Shown: positions 37,360 to 46,795, counted from the first letter of the stretch. The stretch: 64,000 nt of DNA from Sphingomonadales bacterium 28-55-16 (GCA_002278855.1 NCGG01000005.1:49675-113674), one strand, 5' to 3'. The notes: generated by a model from the sequence alone, not told the origin. A program made the numbers and translations.

Positions 37360-40095
37360 ATGGAAACTCCCCTAGCCTTTCCTGCGCTCCATGCAAGCCA
37401 TGCCGGTATTTGGATGGGCGCCAGTGGCGGCCCAGTGAAAACGATTGGCAAGGGCGAAGCGGCCGGTCGTGCCGCGGAAACCCCGATGATCATGCTCAAT
37501 GCGCCCTTGGTTGCGCAACGGCTTGGCTATGCTGATTTATCGGGCCTCGACGTGTTGGAATTATTCGCGTTTATATATCCCGCGCGGTTTGCAGTACCCA
37601 CGCCGAAAGGTTTGGCGAAAGCCTTGGGCCTGGCTGCACCGGCAACCGATCAAGAGGTTCCGCCGTTCCTCCTCGTGGCGACGCAGGCCTTGCTATCGGT
37701 GCTGGGCGACGCCGCATGGGCCGAACGCGAAGGCGCTTGGGATTCAGCGCAAGCGCTGATGCGGCTGCGCTGGCCGTGGGCAAATCTGGTCTTGGCGCAG
37801 CTTAAAAAGCCCGATCGTCCCGAACGCTGGCTGTTCAGCCGCTTGCCCGAATGGGAAGAAGCCCCGCCCCGCACCCCGCCGCGCGTGGTGACGCTTCAGG
37901 CGGAAGCCGTGCAGCAACGGCTGGCGTCGCTTGTCGGCGGGTCCGCCGAAACGCGGCAAGGCCAGCGTGATTTTGCGCAAGCAGCCGCAGAAATTTTTGC
38001 GCCACGCAAGGGCAAGGGCGAACCGCATATGCTTCTGGCGGAAGCAGGCACGGGCATTGGCAAAACGCTTGGCTATTTGGCGCCGGCTAGCCTGTGGGCG
38101 ACCGCCGCCGACGGAACAGTTTGGATTTCCACCTTTACCAAGGCGCTGCAGAGGCAGCTGGTTCGCGAAGCGAAGCGCATTTACCCCGACCATGAGACAT
38201 TCAAGTCCAAGGTCGTGGTGCGCAAGGGCCGTGAAAATTACCTCTGCCTGCTGAACCTCGAGGACGCGTTGCAAGGCGGCTTTGCAGGGCGCGCGGCGAT
38301 CCTTGCGCATTTGGTCGCGCGCTGGGCGGCATATTCGCATGACGGCGACATGATTGGCGGGGACTTGCCCGGTTGGCTGCCGACCTTGTTTCGGCGCAAT
38401 GGTTCGACCGCTTTGACCGACCGGCGCGGCGAATGCATTTATGCAGGATGCCCGCATTACAAGAAATGCTTCATCGAACGCGCAGCGCGTGCGTCGGTGC
38501 AGGCCGAGATCGTCATCGCCAATCATGCCCTCATGATGGTCAACGCCGCGCGCGGCCGTGACGAACAAAACCGGCCAAGTCGCATCATCTTTGATGAAGG
38601 CCATCATCTGTTTGATGCCGCAGATTCGATGTTTGCCGCCGCACTGACGGGCCAAGAAACGATAGAGTTGCGCCGCTGGGTCATTGGTCCCGAAGGCAAA
38701 GCGCGGGGACGGCGACGCGGGCTTTCGGCGCGGCTTGCCGATGTCGCATCTTATGATGAAGAAGGCGGCCTTGCCATCGAGATGGCGCGCGTCGCTGCCG
38801 AAGCATTGCCTGCCGAAGGCTGGCTTACGCGCTTAGCCGAAGGCACGCCGTCGGGGCCAATTGAGCGCTTGCTGGCCGCGATCCGAATGATGGTGTTTGC
38901 CCGCGACGAAACCAACGCCACCGAAAGCGGCTATGGTCTCGAAACGGAGCTTGCCGACCCCGACCCAATGGTCGTCGACGCGGCGGGGGATGCTGCCATT
39001 GCGCTGGAGGCCCTAGCACGGCCGCTGACGGTGCTTGGGCAACGATTGGAGGCGATGATAGGCGACCCGCCCGATTGGCTCGATGGCAGCGCCCGGGCAC
39101 GCGTGGAGGGCGCTACCGCAAGCCTTAGCTGGCGTATTGATACAGTGCGCGCATGGATCTCGATGCTCGCCCGCGCGGTGGGCCCCGTTGATCCCGAATA
39201 TGTCGACTGGCTTGCGATTGAGCGGTTTGAGGGACGCGAAATGGATATCGGTATGCACCGGCGCTGGCTGGACCCGATGAAACCAGTTGCCGACATCGTG
39301 CTGAAGCCAAGCCATGGCGTGCTGGCGACATCAGCAACATTACGCAGCGGTGGCGACTGGAAAAATGCAGAAGCACGCACGGGTGCTCTGCACCTTGAAA
39401 AGCCAGCCACCCATTTTTCCGCGATAAGCCCTTTCGATTACACTGCGCAGGCCGAGGTGTTGATCGTCACCGATATAAAAAAGGGCGACCCTGCCGCCTT
39501 GGCCGGTGCCTATGCGTCGTTGATCACCGCTTCAGGCGGCGGTGTGCTTGGCCTGTTCACGGCAATCAGGCGGTTGCGATCAACCTATGCCCGTATCGCT
39601 GATCGATTGGCGCGTGATGGCCTGCCGCTCTATGCGCAGCATGTCGACCCCATCGACACCGGGACATTGGTCGATATCTTCCGCGACGATCCACATGCCA
39701 GCTTGCTGGGAACCGACGCATTGCGCGACGGGGTGGATGTTCCGGGCCATTCGCTGCGGCTGGTCATCATGGAGCAAATTCCCTGGCCGCGCCCCGACAT
39801 ATTGCATCGTGCGCGACGGTTGAAAAATGGCGGAATTGATTTTGATGATCGGATCATTCGCGCAAAAATGGCGCAAGCATTTGGCCGGCTTATCCGCAGC
39901 GCAGGCGACAAGGGGCATTTCGTGCTTTTGTCATCGGCAGTGCCGAGCCGGCTTTTGTCGGCTTTTCCACCCGGCACGCCTATCCGCCGCGTTACCTTAG
40001 AAGAAGCGGTCCGGTCGGTGAAATCGGGTCTTTCGTCTGACACAAATATCCGGCAGGAGACGAACAGCCAACTGGAAGAGAGCAACCCGATTTGA
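37360..40095 (+). CDS. ATP-dependent DNA helicase, DinG/Rad3-like (XPD superfamily 2)
   Basis: 911 residues. Walker A: AEAGTGIGKTLGYL (about residue 231). Four cysteines that may hold an iron-sulfur cluster lie in ENYLCLLNLED and GECIYAGCPHYKKC. The DEAH-type box is FDEGHHLFD. Late helicase motifs: LATSATLRSG and GRLIRSAGDKG. This build is that of DinG-type repair helicases. The ~220-residue N-terminal extension before Walker A is typical of the alphaproteobacterial branch. Ends in TGA overlapping the TTG of the next gene. Confidence 0.9.
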   Translation: METPLAFPALHASHAGIWMGASGGPVKTIGKGEAAGRAAETPMIMLNAPLVAQRLGYADLSGLDVLELFAFIYPARFAVPTPKGLAKALGLAAPATDQEVPPFLLVATQALLSVLGDAAWAEREGAWDSAQALMRLRWPWANLVLAQLKKPDRPERWLFSRLPEWEEAPPRTPPRVVTLQAEAVQQRLASLVGGSAETRQGQRDFAQAAAEIFAPRKGKGEPHMLLAEAGTGIGKTLGYLAPASLWATAADGTVWISTFTKALQRQLVREAKRIYPDHETFKSKVVVRKGRENYLCLLNLEDALQGGFAGRAAILAHLVARWAAYSHDGDMIGGDLPGWLPTLFRRNGSTALTDRRGECIYAGCPHYKKCFIERAARASVQAEIVIANHALMMVNAARGRDEQNRPSRIIFDEGHHLFDAADSMFAAALTGQETIELRRWVIGPEGKARGRRRGLSARLADVASYDEEGGLAIEMARVAAEALPAEGWLTRLAEGTPSGPIERLLAAIRMMVFARDETNATESGYGLETELADPDPMVVDAAGDAAIALEALARPLTVLGQRLEAMIGDPPDWLDGSARARVEGATASLSWRIDTVRAWISMLARAVGPVDPEYVDWLAIERFEGREMDIGMHRRWLDPMKPVADIVLKPSHGVLATSATLRSGGDWKNAEARTGALHLEKPATHFSAISPFDYTAQAEVLIVTDIKKGDPAALAGAYASLITASGGGVLGLFTAIRRLRSTYARIADRLARDGLPLYAQHVDPIDTGTLVDIFRDDPHASLLGTDALRDGVDVPGHSLRLVIMEQIPWPRPDILHRARRLKNGGIDFDDRIIRAKMAQAFGRLIRSAGDKGHFVLLSSAVPSRLLSAFPPGTPIRRVTLEEAVRSVKSGLSSDTNIRQETNSQLEESNPI

Positions 40096-40637
40096 CATTC
40101 ACCCTCACCTTGTTTCGCCACGCAAAGTCGAGCTGGGATGACGCCGTGCCCCGCGATTTCGACCGGCCGCTCAACAGGCGCGGCGAAAAGGCTGCCGTGA
40201 CGATGGGCATATGGGCCAAACGCAACGGCCTGAGCTTTGACCATGTGGTTGCAAGTCCAGCCGTACGGGTGATTGAAACGATTGACCAATTCGTCAAGGG
40301 AAGCAACGAGCGCATGGATCCAAACTGGGATCGCCGGATTTATCTGGCCTCGTCCGCCACGTTAATGGACGTGCTGCGGGATCAGGCCGACGAATATAAA
40401 AACCTACTCATGGTCGGCCACAATCCGGGGCTTGAAGATTTGGTGTTCGACCTATGCCCTGATGATGGCACATCGCCGTTGCGCGATCTGGTGTGGGAGA
40501 AATATCCCACCGCAGCGATCGCGCGGATGGAACTCAACATCACGCATTGGGCGGACGTCGAACGCCGGTGTGGCGTGCTGACACATTTCATCCGGCCACG
40601 CGATCTCGACCCCGACCTTGGCCCCGAAGACGAATGA
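40092..40637 (+). CDS. Histidine phosphatase family protein, SixA-like
   Basis: 181 residues. The phosphatase signature LFRHAKSSWDD (RHA with the catalytic His), a conserved Arg in ASPAVRVIETI and a late catalytic His in LMVGHNPGLEDL match the SixA branch, which removes phosphate from phosphohistidine proteins. Start is TTG at 40092, overlapping the helicase stop (TTGA), with GGAAGAG upstream at a long distance. Its stop overlaps the GNAT start. Confidence 0.88.
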   Translation: MTFTLTLFRHAKSSWDDAVPRDFDRPLNRRGEKAAVTMGIWAKRNGLSFDHVVASPAVRVIETIDQFVKGSNERMDPNWDRRIYLASSATLMDVLRDQADEYKNLLMVGHNPGLEDLVFDLCPDDGTSPLRDLVWEKYPTAAIARMELNITHWADVERRCGVLTHFIRPRDLDPDLGPEDE

Positions 40638-41155
40638 CACCCGTTACCTGGCGCGCGGCCAACGCAGATGATGCTGAGGCGCTCGCTTATCTTGGCGCTG
40701 CGACCTTCATTGCGACCTTTGCGTTCGACCATCCCGGCAAGCCCCTGATCGAACATCTGCGCGCCGAACATAGCACCGAATATTATGCGAAAGCGCTTGC
40801 GCGACCTGACGTCGAAATAGTCATCGGCGAAACCCCGCTGGGCGCAGCCGTAGGGTACGCGATGCTGACCGCGCCCGCGCATCCCGCGCTTCAGCAGGAT
40901 GGCGACATAGAGTTAAAGCGCATCTATTTGCTGGGTCCATGGCAAGGTGGTGGCCATGGGGTCGCATTGCTCAACCAAGCGTTTGCGATCGCGGACAAAC
41001 GCGGCGCACAACGCATGCTACTTGCCGTCTATGAAAATAATGTCCGTGCCATTGCCTTTTACACGCGCGCCGGATTCAGCGCGATTGGCGAAACCGTGTT
41101 CATGGTCGGGCAAGTGCCGTTCCGCGACATGGTCTATGCCCGGCCGATGGGCTAA
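40634..41155 (+). CDS. GNAT-family N-acetyltransferase
   Basis: 173 residues. WRAANADDAEALAYLG opens the domain, the acetyl-CoA-binding loop is at LLGPWQGGGHGVALLNQA and the C-terminal motif is VYENNVRAIAFYTRAGF. The acceptor is unknown. ATG overlaps the previous stop by four bases (ATGA), giving a helicase-sixA-GNAT operon. Ends next to the convergent MerR gene. Confidence 0.88.
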   Translation: MTPVTWRAANADDAEALAYLGAATFIATFAFDHPGKPLIEHLRAEHSTEYYAKALARPDVEIVIGETPLGAAVGYAMLTAPAHPALQQDGDIELKRIYLLGPWQGGGHGVALLNQAFAIADKRGAQRMLLAVYENNVRAIAFYTRAGFSAIGETVFMVGQVPFRDMVYARPMG

Positions 41156-41512
41156 TCAGGCAGCGGCCAAAGCTGCCGCGAGCCGGTCGCGCACCGCATA
41201 AAGCGCGGCCACGTCAAAAACAGGGGCCGTGATGGCGGCTACCGGTGCATCTGCAACAGGCGTCGATGCCTCACCCTCAGCCAGAAAGCGCCGCGCGCCT
41301 TTGACCGTGTAGCCTTCGCTATACAATAAGCGATGGATATTATGCAGCAAAGCGACATCCTCAGGACGATAGAGCCGCCGACCGCCCGCACGTGTAAGCG
41401 GCTTAAGCATCGGAAACTGCTCTTCCCAATATCGTAAGATATGCGTGCGAACGCCCAAGGCCTCAGCCATCTCACCAATTGTTCGTAAGGCGTCGGCGGA
41501 TTTTTCGCGCAT
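41156..41512 (-). CDS. MerR-family transcriptional regulator
   Basis: 118 residues. The N-terminal winged helix ([27 protein letters not shown] then [12 protein letters not shown]) is clear. The rest is short (RFLAEGEAS then an Ala/Val-rich tail) with no Cys-rich metal site, so it is probably not a metal sensor. In alphaproteobacteria this gene regularly follows ihfA. Targets unknown. Confidence 0.9.
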   Translation of the reverse strand: MREKSADALRTIGEMAEALGVRTHILRYWEEQFPMLKPLTRAGGRRLYRPEDVALLHNIHRLLYSEGYTVKGARRFLAEGEASTPVADAPVAAITAPVFDVAALYAVRDRLAAALAAA

Positions 41513-41518
41513 AGACTT

Positions 41519-41809
41519 TTATTTTACCTTTTGTCGCATGCCTTGGCTGGCCCGGAATGTAAGCACCCTACGCGGTGTGATGGGCACTTCGACACCGGTT
41601 TTTGGATTGCGCCCAATACGCTCCCCCTTGTCCCGAAGAACAAAGGTTCCAAAACCAGAAATTTTAACATTGTCGCCATCGAGTAATGCAACGGTCATAT
41701 GATCAAGAATAGCCTCGATCATCGAAGCAGAATCTGCACGCGACAAACCTATTTCACGGTTAAGCGTCTCGGCCAAATCGGCGCGAGTTAAAGTACCTGT
41801 ATCTGCCAT
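41519..41809 (-). CDS. ihfA: Integration host factor subunit alpha
   Basis: 96 residues. DNA-bending HU/IHF fold: [18 protein letters not shown] at the N terminus, [17 protein letters not shown] and the arm with [14 protein letters not shown] then RRVLTFRAS. The start at 41809 has GGAG at the right distance and gives the usual length; an ATG at 41854 would add 15 residues. Located between fabH and merR, as is usual in alphaproteobacteria. Confidence 0.94.
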   Translation of the reverse strand: MADTGTLTRADLAETLNREIGLSRADSASMIEAILDHMTVALLDGDNVKISGFGTFVLRDKGERIGRNPKTGVEVPITPRRVLTFRASQGMRQKVK

Positions 41810-41898
41810 TTTCGTCTCCGGACCTGCGACTTCTGATGGATCTAATTTTGACATACATTGAAATTCATAATTGTAAAACAGCGATATCGTACAAGTTT

Positions 41899-42867
41899 CT
41901 ACATTCGCACGATTGACGCGCCCCATGTAAATCCGCCGCCCATCGCTTCAATAACGATTATGTCCCCCTGTTTGATCCGTCCGTCGCGCACCGCAACATC
42001 CAAAGCGAGTGGGACCGATGCCGCAGACGTGTTGGCATGCTGGTCGACCGTCAGAACCACTTTGCTGGGATCAAGCGCAAGCTTCTTGGCTGTTGCCTCA
42101 ATAATCCGCGCATTTGCCTGATGCGGCACGACCCAGTCGATATCCTGTGGGGTGAGCTTTGCGGATTCCAAAACCTCAAAGAGGACGCTGCTGAGGTTGG
42201 TTACGGCATGGCGGAAAACTTCCGGCCCCTTCATCCGCAATTTGCCGACGGTGCCCGTGGTGGACGGGCCGCCATCAACATATAGCAGACTATTATGTTG
42301 GCCATCGGCATGCAATTTCGTCGCGAGCGCGCCGCGAATGCCGACCTCGCCCGACAAGACAACGGCGCCTGCACCATCGCCGAACAGGACACAGGTCGTG
42401 CGGTCTTCCCAATCAAGTATGCGACTGAAGGTTTCGGCGCCGATCACCAGCGCATTGGTCGCGGACCCCGCGCGGATCATGCTTTCCGCGACCGAAAAGG
42501 CGTATAGAAACCCGGAGCATACTGCGGCAACGTCAAAGGCGACACCGCCATTGCAACCCAAAGCGTGCTGCACCAATGTGGCCGACGCCGGGAAAGTCTG
42601 ATCCGGCGTGGCAGTCGCCAATATGATAAGGTCGATGTCGCTTGCCTGCATGCCGGCAGCATCAAGCGCATTACGCGCTGCTTGCGTAGCAAGGGTCGCC
42701 GTTGTTTCATCGGGCGCGGCAATATGCCGGAACTTAATGCCCGTACGCGCGGTGATCCATTCGTCCGTGGTATCAACCTTCGTCGCAAGATCAGCGTTTG
42801 AGACCCGGTTTCGCGGGAGCGCCGACCCAGTGCCTTTGATAACGGCACGAAGAGCGACTTCAGTCAC
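41899..42867 (-). CDS. fabH: Beta-ketoacyl-ACP synthase III
   Basis: 322 residues. It condenses acetyl-CoA with malonyl-ACP to begin fatty acid synthesis. Catalytic triad: Cys in [11 protein letters not shown], His in VPHQANARI and Asn in [13 protein letters not shown] start at 42867 overlaps the plsX stop (GTGA), so it is coupled to plsX. A long 5-prime overlap region with ihfA is possible but not used here. Confidence 0.95.
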   Translation of the reverse strand: MTEVALRAVIKGTGSALPRNRVSNADLATKVDTTDEWITARTGIKFRHIAAPDETTATLATQAARNALDAAGMQASDIDLIILATATPDQTFPASATLVQHALGCNGGVAFDVAAVCSGFLYAFSVAESMIRAGSATNALVIGAETFSRILDWEDRTTCVLFGDGAGAVVLSGEVGIRGALATKLHADGQHNSLLYVDGGPSTTGTVGKLRMKGPEVFRHAVTNLSSVLFEVLESAKLTPQDIDWVVPHQANARIIEATAKKLALDPSKVVLTVDQHANTSAASVPLALDVAVRDGRIKQGDIIVIEAMGGGFTWGASIVRM

Positions 42868-43889
42868 CCCGCCTGAACCCGCACAAGATCTTGGGTGATG
42901 CGGGCGGTGATATCCTCTTCAACGAGCCGGGCTGCGACCTCGACTGCATGCGCCACGCCTTTGATATTTGCGCTGCCATGGCTTTTCACGACAACGCCAT
43001 TCAAGCCCATGAAAACCGCGCCATTATGATTGTTGGGGTCAAGATGGTGCCGCAGCAACTCGGTCGCTGGTCGCGACACGAGGAACCCGAATTTCGAACG
43101 GATCGAGCTGGTGAATGCCCGGCGCAAAAGGTCCGTTACAAAACGGGCGGTACCTTCGATCGATTTCAACGCAATGTTGCCCGTAAAGCCGTCACATACA
43201 ACGACATCACATTCACCCCGGTTGATCTTGTCCGCCTCAACAAAGCCTTGGAAATCCATATGCAGTCCGGTGGCATCACGCAGGTGCTGGGCCGCATCAC
43301 GAAGCTCGTCGGTGCCTTTCATTTCCTCGGTCCCGATATTCAACAATCGGACACGCGGACGATCAAATCCAAAAATGATACGCGAATACGCAGCACCCAT
43401 GATAGCGAACTGCACCAGATTTTTGGCTTCACATTCGGTGTTCGCGCCCAGATCGAGCATCACCACATCGCTGTCTTCCAGCGTGGGCAACAAAGCGGAA
43501 AGCGCTGGCCGGTCGATACCGGGCATGGTGCGTAAAGCAAGCTTGGCGGTTGCCATTAAGGCCCCGGTATTGCCGCCGCTCACGGCCGCGCTGGCGTCGC
43601 CGGATTTCACGGCGTTAATCGCCATGCCCATGGAGCTGGTCTTCGCCTTGCGTAAGGCCGCGCTCACCTTGTCATCGGCGGTGACGACAATATCGCTGTG
43701 CAGAATTTCAGATGCAGCGCGTAAATTGGGATGTTTGTCGAGCGCGGACTTAATCTGCGTCTCATCACCAACCAGCAGAAACTCGAAGCTGTCGTGCCGG
43801 TGACGCGCCAAAGCCGCGCCTGCGATCATCACAGATACGCCCTCATCGCCGCCCATCGCGTCAATGGCGATACGCGGTTTCATCGACAC
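42864..43889 (-). CDS. plsX: Phosphate acyltransferase
   Basis: 341 residues. It makes acyl-phosphate from acyl-ACP for phosphatidic acid synthesis. Family motifs: [12 protein letters not shown] at the start, [29 protein letters not shown], and the late [19 protein letters not shown] take GTG at 43889 as start because AAAGGAG is eight bases upstream; an in-frame ATG two codons later is the alternative. Part of the rpmF-plsX-fabH-ihfA-merR run. Confidence 0.95.
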   Translation of the reverse strand: MSMKPRIAIDAMGGDEGVSVMIAGAALARHRHDSFEFLLVGDETQIKSALDKHPNLRAASEILHSDIVVTADDKVSAALRKAKTSSMGMAINAVKSGDASAAVSGGNTGALMATAKLALRTMPGIDRPALSALLPTLEDSDVVMLDLGANTECEAKNLVQFAIMGAAYSRIIFGFDRPRVRLLNIGTEEMKGTDELRDAAQHLRDATGLHMDFQGFVEADKINRGECDVVVCDGFTGNIALKSIEGTARFVTDLLRRAFTSSIRSKFGFLVSRPATELLRHHLDPNNHNGAVFMGLNGVVVKSHGSANIKGVAHAVEVAARLVEEDITARITQDLVRVQAG

Positions 43890-43911
43890 CAGCTATTCTC
43901 CTTTGGAAGGA

Positions 43912-44088
43912 TTAGGCGACTGCCACCACTTCGCGGCCATTATAATGACCACAAGCATCGCACAAATGGTGCGGACGCTTCAGTTCACCACAATTGGCGC
44001 ATTCTTGATACGCTGCAACTTTGAGCGAATCATGGCTACGGCGCATGCCGCGCTTCGAAGGAGATGTTTTTCTTTTGGGGACAGCCAT
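43912..44088 (-). CDS. rpmF: 50S ribosomal protein L32
   Basis: 58 residues. [20 protein letters not shown] is the standard L32 opening. A four-cysteine zinc ribbon (CANC...CDAC) is present in [19 protein letters not shown]. This short gene precedes plsX by 22 bases, as in most bacteria. Confidence 0.97.
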   Translation of the reverse strand: MAVPKRKTSPSKRGMRRSHDSLKVAAYQECANCGELKRPHHLCDACGHYNGREVVAVA

Positions 44089-44286
44089 TTCGGCACCTGT
44101 TCCATTTCAAAATCAATAAGTTCTAAGCCATGCTAGGCGAAAGAGGCGGTTCTGGCAAGTAATCGCCAGAATCGGCTTCATTCATCCGCACATGTCTGTG
44201 TGAGCGGCGCGCTATACTTGTTTTTCGGTGCTTTGCAAGCCGAGAGATAGCAGTTAGGGACAGGATCACAAACAGGGAGAGAATAT

Positions 44287-44682
44287 ATGTTGAGTTTACC
44301 CGTAACCCTTACAATCGCCGCAGGAGCGGCCTTGGTGAATATCTGGCTGATGATCCGATGCGGCCAGGCGCGGACAAAGGAAAGCGTCTCGATTGGCGAT
44401 GGTGGCAGTGAATTTGTTATTCGGCGCATGCGTGCGCACGCAAATTTTGTGGAAAGCGCGCCCTTCGTCTTGATTCTGATTGCCGCACTTGAGGCGACCA
44501 GCGGAACGAATAACGGGCTGTGGGGTCTTGGCATCGCTTATATTATCGGCCGCCTCGCCCATGGCTTAGGCATGGACGGCGGATCGCTTGGCAAAGGCCG
44601 CATGGTTGGCACGCTCATTACCATGGTCACACTGCTTGGCCTATCGGGCTGGGCGCTGTGGAGCGTTTACACCGCCCTTTGA
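44287..44682 (+). CDS. MAPEG-family membrane protein
   Basis: 131 residues, about four membrane segments. The pattern RRMRAHANFVESAPFVLILI (R-x-x-x-N-x-x-E) and the late IIGRLAHGLGMDG match MAPEG proteins, which include glutathione-dependent membrane enzymes. The bacterial function is not known. AGGGAGAG precedes the ATG. Confidence 0.88.
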   Translation: MLSLPVTLTIAAGAALVNIWLMIRCGQARTKESVSIGDGGSEFVIRRMRAHANFVESAPFVLILIAALEATSGTNNGLWGLGIAYIIGRLAHGLGMDGGSLGKGRMVGTLITMVTLLGLSGWALWSVYTAL

Positions 44683-44683
44683 G

Positions 44684-45370
44684 TTATCGGGCCGCCAACA
44701 CATCGTCTGCCACAAAGGCGTTGTGCTGGCGCTCATAGCCAAACTGGCTGGTTGGACCGTGTCCGGGGATGAATGTAATGTCATCCCCTAACGGCCACAG
44801 CTTTGTGGTGATCGCATGAATCAGATCCGCATGATTGCCGCGCGGGAAATCGGTTCGCCCGATAGACCCTTGAAACAGGACATCCCCCACAATCGCGAGG
44901 CGGCTGGGTGCGTGGTGGAAAATCACATGCCCGGGTGTGTGGCCGGGGCAATGGATAACGTTGAGCGTCAGATTTCCGACGGTGACGGTGTCGCCATCGA
45001 CAAGCCAGCGGTCAGGCTCAAAACTATGCGCTTCCATGCCATAGCGGGCGCCGTCGTCATCGAGCTTTTCGATCCAGAAGCGATCGTCTTCATGCGGCCC
45101 CTCAATCTTCAAGCCCAATTCTTGCGCAAGCATACCTGCCTGACCACAATGGTCGAGATGGCCGTGCGTGATTAACAATTTTTCGAGTTGAACGCCCGTT
45201 TGCGCCACGGCTGCTTTCAACTTGTCGAGATCACCGCCTGGGTCGACCAAAGCGCCCTTATTGGTCTCGGTACACCAAAAGAGCGTGCAGTTTTGCTGCA
45301 GCGGCGTGACGGGGATGATCGCGGCCTTAAGCGGCGGCGCTTTAGCGGGCGTGGATGTGACATTGGACAT
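44684..45370 (-). CDS. MBL-fold metallo-hydrolase, glyoxalase II-like
   Basis: 228 residues. The di-metal site motif is THGHLDHCG, with further His in HCPGHTPGH, an Asp in VGDVLFQGSIGRTDFP and a last His in IPGHGP. This set fits glyoxalase II-like thioesterases and persulfide dioxygenase-related hydrolases; activity cannot be separated further by eye. Confidence 0.9.
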   Translation of the reverse strand: MSNVTSTPAKAPPLKAAIIPVTPLQQNCTLFWCTETNKGALVDPGGDLDKLKAAVAQTGVQLEKLLITHGHLDHCGQAGMLAQELGLKIEGPHEDDRFWIEKLDDDGARYGMEAHSFEPDRWLVDGDTVTVGNLTLNVIHCPGHTPGHVIFHHAPSRLAIVGDVLFQGSIGRTDFPRGNHADLIHAITTKLWPLGDDITFIPGHGPTSQFGYERQHNAFVADDVLAAR

Positions 45371-45410
45371 GCCCGCTTATGTGGCGGACAACAGCGGCCG
45401 AGGCAAGTCT

Positions 45411-46043
45411 TCAGAGCCGCCGCCCCGCCCATACAACCCGTCCGATGACAGTGACGGCAGCGCCATCGACGTCTGGCCACCCCGGATAAGCCGGATTGTC
45501 GGACAGCACTGACAATCGCCCCCCGGGGCCGCCCGCAAGCCGTTTGACCATCAACATATCATCCAGCCGGATAACGTGGATGCCATCGCGCACTGCCCCC
45601 GACACACGGTTGTCGACCATGATATCATCGCCATGGTTCAGCGTTGGCGACATCGAATCACCGTCCACTTGAATAAGCGAGAGCCTAGATGGGTCCAGCC
45701 CCTGCTTGCGCAGCCATTTTTCATCAAAACCAATCTTGCCGGCAAGCGCCTCTTGATCAGATATTGCCCCGGCGCCGGCGGAGGCACCAACGGCAAGTTT
45801 TGGGATGAGGCGAATGCCCGTTTTGGCTACGTTCGCCGGCGGCCCGCCCAGCATATTTTCTGCGACGCCAAAATAGCGCGCCAATATGCCGCGTTCCACC
45901 TCGGGCAATTTTTTTGGGGAACCGCGCTTTATAAACTGCTGAATATAGGTTGGATTACGTCCGATAAGCTTCGACAGCCCCGCATAATCATCGCCATTCT
46001 GCGCAATCAGACGCTCCAAAACTGTCCTTGGTTCTTCCGCCAT
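45411..46043 (-). CDS. S24-family (LexA/CI-like) transcriptional regulator with self-cleavage domain
   Basis: 210 residues. N-terminal phage-type helix-turn-helix (YAGLSKLIGRNPTYIQQFIKR). The C-terminal S24 peptidase has the nucleophile Ser130 in VDGDSMSPTL and the general base Lys167 in LMVKRLAGG. A candidate Ala-Gly cleavage site lies at 89-90. So it may be inactivated by RecA-triggered self-cleavage like LexA or lambda CI. It is not LexA itself, which has a different N-terminal domain. The ATG at 46043 is set by GGAGGG six bases before. No prophage genes are adjacent. Divergent from a Cro-like small gene with operator-like repeats between. Confidence 0.85.
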   Translation of the reverse strand: MAEEPRTVLERLIAQNGDDYAGLSKLIGRNPTYIQQFIKRGSPKKLPEVERGILARYFGVAENMLGGPPANVAKTGIRLIPKLAVGASAGAGAISDQEALAGKIGFDEKWLRKQGLDPSRLSLIQVDGDSMSPTLNHGDDIMVDNRVSGAVRDGIHVIRLDDMLMVKRLAGGPGGRLSVLSDNPAYPGWPDVDGAAVTVIGRVVWAGRRL

Positions 46044-46064
46044 GATCATCCCTCCGGCTTGGTT

Positions 46065-46096
46065 GGAAATTTCCTAGACATGTAGGATTTATCCTA
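46065..46096. promoter_or_regulatory. Tiled palindromes between the S24 regulator and the Cro-like gene
   Basis: Three overlapping inverted repeats: GGAAATTTCC (46065-46074), CCTA-N6-TAGG (46073-46086) and TAGGAT-TT-ATCCTA (46083-46096). They lie just upstream of the S24 gene and are plausible operators for it, but which protein binds is not shown by sequence. Confidence 0.45.
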
Positions 46097-46104
46097 TCAA
46101 TTTT

Positions 46105-46119
46105 GTTCTATATTTGTTC
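46105..46119. promoter_or_regulatory. Candidate LexA (SOS) box GTTC-N7-GTTC
   Basis: GTTCTATATTTGTTC fits exactly the alphaproteobacterial LexA consensus GTTC-N7-GTTC. It lies 62 bases upstream of the S24 regulator and 48 bases before the Cro-like gene on the other strand. One or two such matches are expected by chance in 64 kb, so position in this short divergent region is the main support. Confidence 0.55.
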
Positions 46120-46166
46120 CAACTGATTCGGGCAAGCCTATCCGAGTCGATGCCGGAGGAGACGTT

Positions 46167-46364
46167 ATGCACATCACGCGCCAGATTGAACGGTTTTTGA
46201 GAGATCAAGGGCTGCCACCCACGAAATTTGGGCGCTTGGCAGCGGGGGACCCGCGGCTTGTTCTGGACATCCGGATGGGGCGCGAAATTCGACCCGAAAT
46301 GGAGATGAAATTGCGACATTTCATGTCCAATTATGGCGAACAAACCGATAGGCACCCCATATGA
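46167..46364 (+). CDS. Small Cro-like DNA-binding protein (hypothetical)
   Basis: 65 residues. MHITRQIERFLRDQGLPPTK, FGRLAAGDPRLVLDIRMGRE and a closing helix (EMEMKLRHFMSNY) read as three helices with a turn like that of Cro/CI repressors. It is divergent from the S24 regulator, which recalls a phage cI/cro switch. GGAGGAG lies before the ATG. Similar small genes occur in sphingomonads. DNA binding is inferred only from the pattern. Confidence 0.6.
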   Translation: MHITRQIERFLRDQGLPPTKFGRLAAGDPRLVLDIRMGREIRPEMEMKLRHFMSNYGEQTDRHPI

Positions 46365-46666
46365 TTGGGCGTGCAGGTGCAAGTGGCTTGCTGCGCGCAT
46401 TGCGGACGCTCGCTCCCGCTGCCGACATCCGCATCATGCATCAACGCCCTTGGCACAGCATTACCTTCTCTGGGGCGCAGATATGCCTGTCATTGCAGGT
46501 TGCCCATCCAACAACGCAGGATTTTGTCAGCAAGCTCTCGGCCATATTGTCAGAACATGAATTTCATGTGCCCGGTCACATCGTCGCCGACATCGCCGTA
46601 ACGCACGCGGTCGTTGCCGATGGTGCGCACTGCTTGATAATCGATGCCCTGCTGCTGGATGAATAG
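46361..46666 (+). CDS. Hypothetical protein, coupled to the Cro-like gene
   Basis: 101 residues, soluble, no recognisable family. Its ATG overlaps the stop of the Cro-like gene (ATGA), so the two are probably one transcript and may share SOS-like control. A middle part (HSITFSGAQICLSLQ then FVSKLSAILSEHEFHV) suggests an alpha/beta fold. No catalytic motif seen. Confidence 0.5.
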   Translation: MIGRAGASGLLRALRTLAPAADIRIMHQRPWHSITFSGAQICLSLQVAHPTTQDFVSKLSAILSEHEFHVPGHIVADIAVTHAVVADGAHCLIIDALLLDE

Positions 46667-46795
46667 AGCGCGATCACAGTCCTAAGGTACAAGGTGGCGT
46701 AGCGGGACGCGCCTGCATCCGGACAACCTTGGCACGTAAAACCCGCGATGCACGGCAAAACTTGTGCACCGCCCGTATCGACCGTAAACAGGGGC

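Noticed and set aside
37744..38655. A 303-codon open frame opposite the helicase
   Set aside because: Antisense shadow of helicase motifs; no family features.
45411..46666. Prophage lysis-lysogeny region
   Set aside because: The S24 and Cro-like pair recalls cI/cro, but no integrase, replication or structural phage genes are nearby; kept as a chromosomal switch instead.
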